From positions 1 to 9,422 of the forward strand of contig JAEZVM010000146.1 of assembly GCA_023420795.1 (NCBI GenBank): a stretch of 9,422 nt of DNA. The letters are read 5' to 3'. Position 1 is the first letter of the stretch; each line of letters begins with the position of its first letter. The notes under the pieces were generated by a model. It worked only from the letters and a program-made list of their open reading frames with translations, ran no database searches and was not told the DNA's origin. Shown here in pieces: positions 5,060 through 9,422 of the stretch. The stretch is from Pseudomonadota bacterium (lineage in GTDB: Bacteria > Pseudomonadota > Gammaproteobacteria > Burkholderiales > Burkholderiaceae_D). A program made the position numbers and the translations under genes.

Positions 5060-7738
5060 ATGGACAAGCACTATCTCACCCCCCTCTTCGCTCCGCGTTC
5101 GATTGTCGTCTTCGCCGGCGACGAGAAATCGCCGGGCGCGCAAACCTCTCACGGCCGCTTGATCGCAGCGCAGCTGCGCGACGGCGGCTATGGCGGACCG
5201 GTCTCCTTCCTCGACATCGGCATGAGCGGCACGCTGAGCGAGCTGGCACAGTCGAAGTCCGATCTCGCGATCATCGCGCTGCCGAACGAACAGCTGACCG
5301 CAGCGCTGGAAGTCGCCGCGCGCATCCGCAGCAAGGCCGCGCTGATCATCTCCAGCGGCGTGGATGCGACGCTCGCCGCGCAACTGCATGCAATCGCGAA
5401 GCAGCATGGCATCCACCTGCTCGGCCCGAACTGCCTTGGCTTCCAGCGCACGCGCCTGCGCCTGAATGCGAGCGTGCTGGGGCCGCTGGCGCAGGAAGGC
5501 TCGCTGGCGGTGGTATCGCAGTCCGGCGCGCTGACTTCATCAATACTCGACTGGGCGGCGAAGAACGGCGTCGGCTTCTCGACGGTGGTGTCGCTCGGCC
5601 CCAATACTTCGGTCGATATCGCGCAGGTGCTCGACTTCCTCGCGGACGACCGCAGCACACACAGTATCGTGGTGTACCTGGAAGGCATCCGCAATGCACG
5701 CCGCTTCATGAGCGCGCTGCGCGCGGCCGCGAACGCCAAGCCGGTGATCGTGCTGAAGGCCGGGCGCAAGCCTGCCGGCTCGACCGCCGCGCTCACGCAC
5801 TCCGGCTCCATCGTCGGCAGCGACGATGTATTCGACGCCGCGCTGCAGCGCGCCGGCGCAGTTCGCGTGCGCAACTTCGTGCAGCTGTTCTCGGCAGCGA
5901 AGGGGCTGTCCGCGCGCAATCTGCCGGTCGGCAAGCGGCTCGCGATCGTCACCAATGGCGGCGGCCCGGGCGTACTCGCGGCCGACTGGGCCAATGAACT
6001 CGGGCTGGAAATGGCGGCGCTGCCGGCGCAGGCGGCCGCTGAACTGGCGCCGCAGCTGTCGCCTCTGGCCAGCCTGCAATCGCTGCTCGATCTCGGCGAA
6101 GACGCCGATCCCGCGCACTATCGCGCCGCGATCAGCGCGTGCGCCGCGTCGTCCGGCGTCGACGGCATCCTGGTGATCCTGTCGCCCAAGCCGGAACTCG
6201 ACACCGCCGCGGTCGCACAGGCGCTGGCCGACCTGCATCCGTCGCTCGGCAAGCCGCTGATCACCTGCTGGATGGGCGACGAACGTGCCGCCGAAGCGCG
6301 CAAGATCCTCGCCGCCGCCGCGATCCCGACCTACCGCACGCCGGAAGCGGCGGTCGATGCGTTCAGCAACATCGCTTCCTTCCATCAGAACCAGCAACTG
6401 CTGCACCAGACGCCGCCGCCGCTGTCGCCGCTGCCCGATCCGGATGTCGAAGGCGCGCGCCTGCTGATCGAGAGCGTGCTGGCAGAACGGCGCAAGGTGC
6501 TGACCGAAATGGAATCGAAGGCGCTGCTGGCGGCTTTCCATATCCCGATTACCAAGACCATCCTCGCGCGCAGCGCGAGCGAGGCGATCCTGGTCGCTAG
6601 CCAGCTTGGTTATCCGGTCGCACTGAAGATCGATTCGCCCGACATCTCGCACAAGTCGGACGTGCGCGGCGTCGCGCTCAACCTGCTGAACGCCGCGGCG
6701 GTACGCGACACCTGGCAGGACATGATGGCCACCGTGGCCCGGCTGCGACCGGACGCGAAGATCAACGGCGTGACGGTGCAGAACATGTCCGGCAAGCTGC
6801 AGGGGCGCGAACTGTACATCGGCGTTACCACCGACGTGCCGTTCGGCCCGGTGATTTCCTTTGGCGCCGGCGGCACGATGATCGAGCTGATCGCCGACCG
6901 TGCGATCGAGCTGCCGCCGCTGAACCAGTTCCTCGCGCAACGCCTGATCGACCGCGCCCGCTCGTCGGAAACCTTGGGCGCCTGGCGTGGCGCACCGCCG
7001 GCCGACCGCGATGCGCTGGAGCGCATCCTGCTGCGCGTGTCGGAAATGGTGTGCGCACTGCCGCAGCTGCGCGAGATGGACATCAACCCAGTGATCGCCG
7101 ACGCGAGCGGCGCGGTGGTGGTCGATGCGCGCATCGTGATCGACCAGGCACCGGGCGGCCCCGGCCAGTATCCGCATCTGGCGATCCTGCCCTATCCGTC
7201 CGAGCGCGAGCAGGAATGGCCGATGCGCGGCGGCGGGCGCTACAGCGTGCGGCCGATCCACCCGGACGACGCCGAAATGCTGCAGGACTTCGTGCGCCGG
7301 ATGTCGCCGGAAAGCCGCTACTTCCGCTTTGTTTCGACCATGCGCGAGCTGTCGCTGAAGATGCTCGCGAAGTTCACGCTGATCGACTACGACCGGGAAA
7401 TGGCGCTGGTCGCCGTCTGGCGCGAGCGCACGCCGAGCGAGTCGGGCGGGTTTACCGAAACAGAGCGCATCATCGGGGTATCGCGCTACGTGACCAATCC
7501 GGACCTGAGCACCTGCGAATTTTCACTGGCGATTTCCGATGAGTTCAACGGCCAGGGCCTTGGCTCGCGCATGATGCTGTCAATCATGGATGTCGCCCGC
7601 AGCAAGGGCCTGAAGCAGATCGAAGGACTGGTGCTGACCAATAACGCGCCGATGCTGAAGCTGATGCGCAGCCTCGAATTCGAGATCCGCAAGTACGACG
7701 AAGATCCGGATTTCCGGCTGTGCGTACGCGCGTTGTAA
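5060..7738 (+). CDS. Pat/PatZ-like protein acetyltransferase: ADP-forming acyl-CoA synthetase fused to GNAT
   Basis: This 892-residue protein is close in length to E. coli PatZ (about 886). Domains in order: CoA-binding Rossmann domain (about 8-135, with GPNCLG at 122-127); succinyl-CoA-ligase-like domain (about 145-285, VSQSGA at 152-157); second ligase domain (about 290-440, TNGGGPG at 298-304); ATP-grasp domain (about 475-700, GAGG at 602-605 and DINPV at 674-678); and a C-terminal GNAT domain (about 728-892). The GNAT acetyl-CoA loop is FNGQGLGS at 829-836, with Asn830 where Q or R is usual. Pat enzymes transfer acetyl from acetyl-CoA to lysines, classically inactivating acetyl-CoA synthetase, and the large domain acts as an acetyl-CoA sensor. 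Histidines H247 (THSG) and H531 (SHKSD), aligned with the phospho-histidines of true ADP-forming synthetases, are both present, so catalysis by the large domain is not excluded. ATG at 5060 has no good Shine-Dalgarno. It is probably cotranscribed with the deacetylase 52 bp upstream. Confidence 0.92.
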   Translation: MDKHYLTPLFAPRSIVVFAGDEKSPGAQTSHGRLIAAQLRDGGYGGPVSFLDIGMSGTLSELAQSKSDLAIIALPNEQLTAALEVAARIRSKAALIISSGVDATLAAQLHAIAKQHGIHLLGPNCLGFQRTRLRLNASVLGPLAQEGSLAVVSQSGALTSSILDWAAKNGVGFSTVVSLGPNTSVDIAQVLDFLADDRSTHSIVVYLEGIRNARRFMSALRAAANAKPVIVLKAGRKPAGSTAALTHSGSIVGSDDVFDAALQRAGAVRVRNFVQLFSAAKGLSARNLPVGKRLAIVTNGGGPGVLAADWANELGLEMAALPAQAAAELAPQLSPLASLQSLLDLGEDADPAHYRAAISACAASSGVDGILVILSPKPELDTAAVAQALADLHPSLGKPLITCWMGDERAAEARKILAAAAIPTYRTPEAAVDAFSNIASFHQNQQLLHQTPPPLSPLPDPDVEGARLLIESVLAERRKVLTEMESKALLAAFHIPITKTILARSASEAILVASQLGYPVALKIDSPDISHKSDVRGVALNLLNAAAVRDTWQDMMATVARLRPDAKINGVTVQNMSGKLQGRELYIGVTTDVPFGPVISFGAGGTMIELIADRAIELPPLNQFLAQRLIDRARSSETLGAWRGAPPADRDALERILLRVSEMVCALPQLREMDINPVIADASGAVVVDARIVIDQAPGGPGQYPHLAILPYPSEREQEWPMRGGGRYSVRPIHPDDAEMLQDFVRRMSPESRYFRFVSTMRELSLKMLAKFTLIDYDREMALVAVWRERTPSESGGFTETERIIGVSRYVTNPDLSTCEFSLAISDEFNGQGLGSRMMLSIMDVARSKGLKQIEGLVLTNNAPMLKLMRSLEFEIRKYDEDPDFRLCVRAL

Positions 7739-7739
7739 G

Positions 7740-7775
7740 AACCAGTTTGAGAATCGCAGCGAGCGGACTGGTTTT
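7740..7775 (+). terminator. Weak candidate terminator after the Pat-like gene
   Basis: AACCAGT (7740-7746) and ACTGGTT (7767-7773) are perfect 7-bp inverted arms, and the second runs into TTTT (7772-7775). The 20-nt loop is large and the stem only moderately GC-rich, so termination would be partial at best. The VOC gene starts only about 30 nt later and may be read through. Confidence 0.3.
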
Positions 7776-7794
7776 GTCCGAGGTACGGAAACGT

Positions 7795-7800
7795 AAGGAG
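7795..7800 (+). promoter_or_regulatory. Ribosome binding site that sets the VOC gene start at TTG
   Basis: AAGGAG ends at 7800, 5 nt before TTG at 7806-7808. The other in-frame candidate, GTG at 7800-7802, overlaps this site and so cannot use it. There is no in-frame ATG before codon 23 of the VOC gene. Confidence 0.6.
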
Positions 7801-7805
7801 TGGCG

Positions 7806-8246
7806 TTGGGTGAACCTGAACGTAATGCATCCATCGAGGCATTAAGCGCCGTCACGCTGGCCACCGCGGATATGGCGCAGGCGGTGCGCTTCTACGAGAG
7901 CCTCGGATTTGCGCTGCGGCATGGCGGCCCCGGGGAGGCGTTTACCTCGTTTGCCTGTGGCACATCCTTCCTGAACCTGATTGCTGAAACCCGTGGGCCA
8001 CTGCATTGGTGGGGACGGGTGATCTTTCACGTTTCCGATGTCGACGGCATGTACCAGAAAGCACTTGCCGCCGGGCTCGATACGGAGTTCGCTCCCCGCG
8101 ATGCGCCTTGGGGCGAACGCTATTTTCATATCATCGATCCCGATGGCCATGAACTGAGCTTCGCCCGACCGCTCGATCAGGAATCGAACCGGGGCTCCGC
8201 TGGAACGCCTTCTTCCGCCTTGCCCGGATCGACTGCAGGCGCTTGA
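7806..8246 (+). CDS. VOC (glyoxalase/bleomycin-resistance fold) protein
   Basis: This 146-residue single VOC module has the usual length plus a tail. The first beta-alpha unit reads LSAVTLATADMAQAVRFYESLGF and the second RVIFHVSDVDGMYQKALAAGL. The end FHIIDPDGHELSFARP is the family's last strand. Possible metal ligands are the histidine of IFHVSD and the glutamate of GHELSF. The usual first-strand histidine is replaced (LSAVTL), so a classic three- or four-ligand metal site is not certain. Members include glyoxalase I, dioxygenases and antibiotic-binding proteins; the substrate here is unknown. Start is TTG at 7806, set by AAGGAG; a GTG at 7800 would add two residues. The last 23 residues (from DQESN to the end) lie beyond the fold and are encoded almost wholly opposite the end of the DUF2242 gene. 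It follows the Pat-like gene by 67 bp. Confidence 0.85.
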   Translation: MGEPERNASIEALSAVTLATADMAQAVRFYESLGFALRHGGPGEAFTSFACGTSFLNLIAETRGPLHWWGRVIFHVSDVDGMYQKALAAGLDTEFAPRDAPWGERYFHIIDPDGHELSFARPLDQESNRGSAGTPSSALPGSTAGA

Positions 8247-8812
8247 TTCGGTTTGCGCTGCTTCTCGGCTTCGTCTTCCAGGTCGTCCAGCGATACGTCC
8301 AGATAGCTTTCGACGAGTTCGAAAAACCGTGCGTAGAACTGCCGGGTCGGAATGGTTTCGCTGCCGACCTTGACCAGCGATTCATCGGTAGTGCCGAATG
8401 GCAGCGATACCGATCCCAGCGACCCGACGCCAAGGCTGGCCGAATTGCTGCTCTTCCTGAGCGAATAGATTTCCCGGACGGCATTGGCAAACATCGTCGT
8501 ACTGTTGCTGCCTTTGCTGTTCGGCGCGCAGACCACATGGAACTCGATCTGCATGTGCTGATCCCTTTCCGGCTGAAAGTTCTTGCGCGCCCTCACCTGA
8601 GACCCGCCCGCCTCACCGATCACATATCCCTGGCTGAGCAATGTCCGCCGCGCCGCTTCGCATGCGGTCTCGGCAGAACCGGGAAAACTGTGGGCATAGG
8701 TATTGGTCGAGGCGAAATCTTCGTTCGGATAGGCGAACTGCTGGGGAACGGCACAGCCGGACAGCAAGATGAGGGCTAACGCAGCCTGGAATACAACGAG
8801 TCGCTTGCGCAT
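8177..8812 (-). CDS. DUF2242 family lipoprotein
   Basis: This 211-residue protein has a lipoprotein signal peptide: MRKR, a hydrophobic stretch, then the lipobox LLSGC with the lipidated cysteine at 20. Residues 30-175 match what I recall of DUF2242: ACEAARRTLLSQGYVI, then RKNFQP, QIEFHVVCAP, SSNSASLGVGSLGSVSLPFG, and a terminal ETIPTRQFYARFFELVESYL. The residue after Cys20 is Ala, not Asp, which by the general Lol rule suggests outer-membrane sorting. The function of the family is unknown, and members are seen mainly in betaproteobacteria. The C-terminal 35 residues are charged and low complexity. ATG at 8812 has AGGAGA (plus-strand complement 8821-8826) 8 nt upstream. Its 3' end overlaps the convergent VOC gene by 70 bp, and it is divergent from amt. 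Confidence 0.85.
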   Translation of the reverse strand: MRKRLVVFQAALALILLSGCAVPQQFAYPNEDFASTNTYAHSFPGSAETACEAARRTLLSQGYVIGEAGGSQVRARKNFQPERDQHMQIEFHVVCAPNSKGSNSTTMFANAVREIYSLRKSSNSASLGVGSLGSVSLPFGTTDESLVKVGSETIPTRQFYARFFELVESYLDVSLDDLEDEAEKQRKPNQAPAVDPGKAEEGVPAEPRFDS

Positions 8813-8937
8813 GAATAGAATCTCCTGCTGCTACATGGATTTGGAACAAAGGCTCCGTCTCGGAAAAAATCTGAATCTCCGGCAAACCGCTGCGCCGCCC
8901 TGATTGGCAGTCCTTCCTCAAATCGGCTCGAAACCAC

Positions 8938-8952
8938 GCACGGCTTTAGTGC
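8938..8952 (+). promoter_or_regulatory. Candidate NtrC enhancer site upstream of amt
   Basis: GCAC (8938-8941) and GTGC (8949-8952) are exact inverted half-sites separated by 7 nt, the arrangement of the NtrC consensus (GCACC, five bases, GGTGC). The flanking inner C and G of the consensus are not kept. Its centre lies about 105 bp upstream of the start site predicted from the sigma-54 element, the usual distance for an NtrC enhancer. A GTGCAC at 9063-9068 is a further half-site inside the leader. Confidence 0.6.
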
Positions 8953-8994
8953 ACGCTCACCGATTGGCCCTTCAAAGAAAAATTTTTACCTAAA

Positions 8995-9007
8995 AATCAA
9001 AGCGTTA
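8995..9007 (+). promoter_or_regulatory. Candidate IHF binding site
   Basis: AATCAAAGCGTTA fits the IHF consensus WATCAA, four bases, TTR at every defined position. It lies in an A/T-rich tract between the NtrC-like site and the sigma-54 element, centred about 49 bp before the predicted start, where a DNA bend would bring enhancer and polymerase together. Confidence 0.6.
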
Positions 9008-9023
9008 AAAATCTCTTATAGGA

Positions 9024-9039
9024 AGGAATGGATTTTGCT
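9024..9039 (+). promoter_or_regulatory. Candidate sigma-54 (-24/-12) promoter of amt
   Basis: AGGAATGGATTTTGCT has GG (9025-9026), exactly ten bases, then GC (9037-9038), the invariant sigma-54 spacing. The -12 part TTTTGCT is a perfect match to TTGCW. The -24 part AGGAATG is a weaker match to TGGCACG. Counting GC as -13/-12 puts +1 at A9050, giving a 40-nt leader that contains the amt Shine-Dalgarno AGGGAGAG (9075-9082). Confidence 0.6.
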
Positions 9040-9089
9040 CCGCCTTCGCATTCGTTTCTGAAGTGCACAATTATAGGGAGAGTTCTTGG

Positions 9090-9422
9090 ATGGATGCACT
9101 AAAAAGCGCGCCTGATACTTTATTCATTCTGCTTGGCGCCATCATGATTCTAGCCATGCACGCCGGCTTTGCGTTTCTCGAGCTCGGCACCGTGCGCAAG
9201 AAAAATCAAGTGAATGCGCTGGTCAAGATACTGGTGGATTTCGCCGTTTCCACCATCGTCTATTTTTTCATCGGCTATAGCATTGCCTACGGCGTGAACT
9301 TCTTCAGCGATGCCGAGACGCTGGCAAGCTCGAATGGCTACGAGCTGGTCAAGTTCTTCTTCCTGTTGACCTTCGCCGCTGCGATTCCCGCCATTATTTC
9401 CGGCGGCATCGCCGAACGCGCC
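9090..9422 (+). CDS. amt: Ammonium transporter (Amt/MEP/Rh family), N-terminal part only
   Basis: The frame is open to the right edge; 111 residues are visible of an expected 400 or so. The first helix and loop carry the Amt signature form LFILLGAIMILAMHAGFAF, then LELGTVRKKNQVNALVK. Further helices cover about 45-68 (VDFAVSTIVYFFIGYSIAYG) and 88-107 (FFFLLTFAAAIPAIISGGIA), the last being the well-conserved GGIAER region. Unlike E. coli AmtB there is no cleavable signal peptide, and the HAGFAFLELG form places it in a divergent Amt group. The family conducts ammonium or ammonia across the inner membrane; the twin pore histidines lie beyond the window. ATG at 9090 follows AGGGAGAG (9075-9082) by 7 nt. 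Upstream sit NtrC-like, IHF and sigma-54 sites, predicting induction on nitrogen limitation. No glnK precedes it. Confidence 0.88.
   Translation, partial: MDALKSAPDTLFILLGAIMILAMHAGFAFLELGTVRKKNQVNALVKILVDFAVSTIVYFFIGYSIAYGVNFFSDAETLASSNGYELVKFFFLLTFAAAIPAIISGGIAERA

Noticed and set aside
5188..7261. Long minus-strand open frames opposite the Pat-like gene, including one of 573 codons
   Set aside because: The plus-strand frame has five recognisable domains across its full length. The antisense frames are arginine/glutamine-rich mirror frames with no family motif, as is common in high-GC genes.
8904..8920. TTGGCAG-type sequence near 8904 as a sigma-54 promoter for amt
   Set aside because: The -12 TTGC element is absent at the required spacing, whereas the element at 9024-9039 fits and lies at the right distance from the NtrC-like and IHF motifs.
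1..9422. A mobile element, CRISPR array, phage gene, defence system or toxin-antitoxin pair
   Set aside because: No transposase, integrase, terminal inverted repeats with target duplication, regular spaced repeats or recognisable defence genes were found; genes are tightly packed housekeeping or regulatory types with even composition.

Overview
The window looks like chromosomal DNA from a GC-rich betaproteobacterium, probably of the Burkholderiales (Oxalobacteraceae-like). That is an inference from codon usage and gene content: an NhaR-type LysR regulator, a DUF2242 lipoprotein, a Pat-like acyl-CoA synthetase/GNAT fusion and an Amt transporter without signal peptide. I see no rRNA, tRNA, CRISPR array, insertion sequence, phage gene or toxin-antitoxin pair. 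The window is gene-dense and ordinary in overall character, with most of the novelty in gene pairing and promoter architecture.

Layout: (a) 1-733, minus strand, is the N-terminal part of a six-helix membrane diguanylate cyclase that runs off the left edge. (b) 936-2771, minus strand, is a likely three-gene cluster read in the order HPF/RaiA-type ribosome-associated protein, TFIIB-type zinc-ribbon protein, AI-2E/PerM-family membrane protein, with a strong hairpin between the first two genes. (c) 2772-2901 is an AT-rich divergent regulatory region with repeated TTCGAA boxes. It is followed on the plus strand by the NhaR-type regulator (2902-3804). (d) 4081-7738, plus strand, holds an HDAC/AcuC-like deacetylase followed 52 bp later by a Pat-like protein acetyltransferase, a probable reversible protein-acylation module. 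(e) 7806-8246, plus strand, is a small VOC/glyoxalase-fold protein with a TTG start. Its tail runs convergently into (f) 8177-8812, minus strand, a DUF2242 lipoprotein. (g) 8813-9089 is a divergent intergenic region carrying a near-textbook nitrogen-control promoter (NtrC-like site, IHF site, sigma-54 -24/-12). It drives (h) the Amt ammonium transporter, which starts at 9090 and runs off the right edge.

The two strongest functional stories are the deacetylase-acetyltransferase pair, which would set and erase lysine acylation (acetyl-CoA synthetase is the classic target of both families), and the sigma-54/NtrC/IHF control region in front of amt, which predicts induction under nitrogen limitation. 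The HPF-like/zinc-ribbon pair suggests a stress or stationary-phase role, divergent from an NhaR-type stress regulator that has no nhaA beside it in this window.
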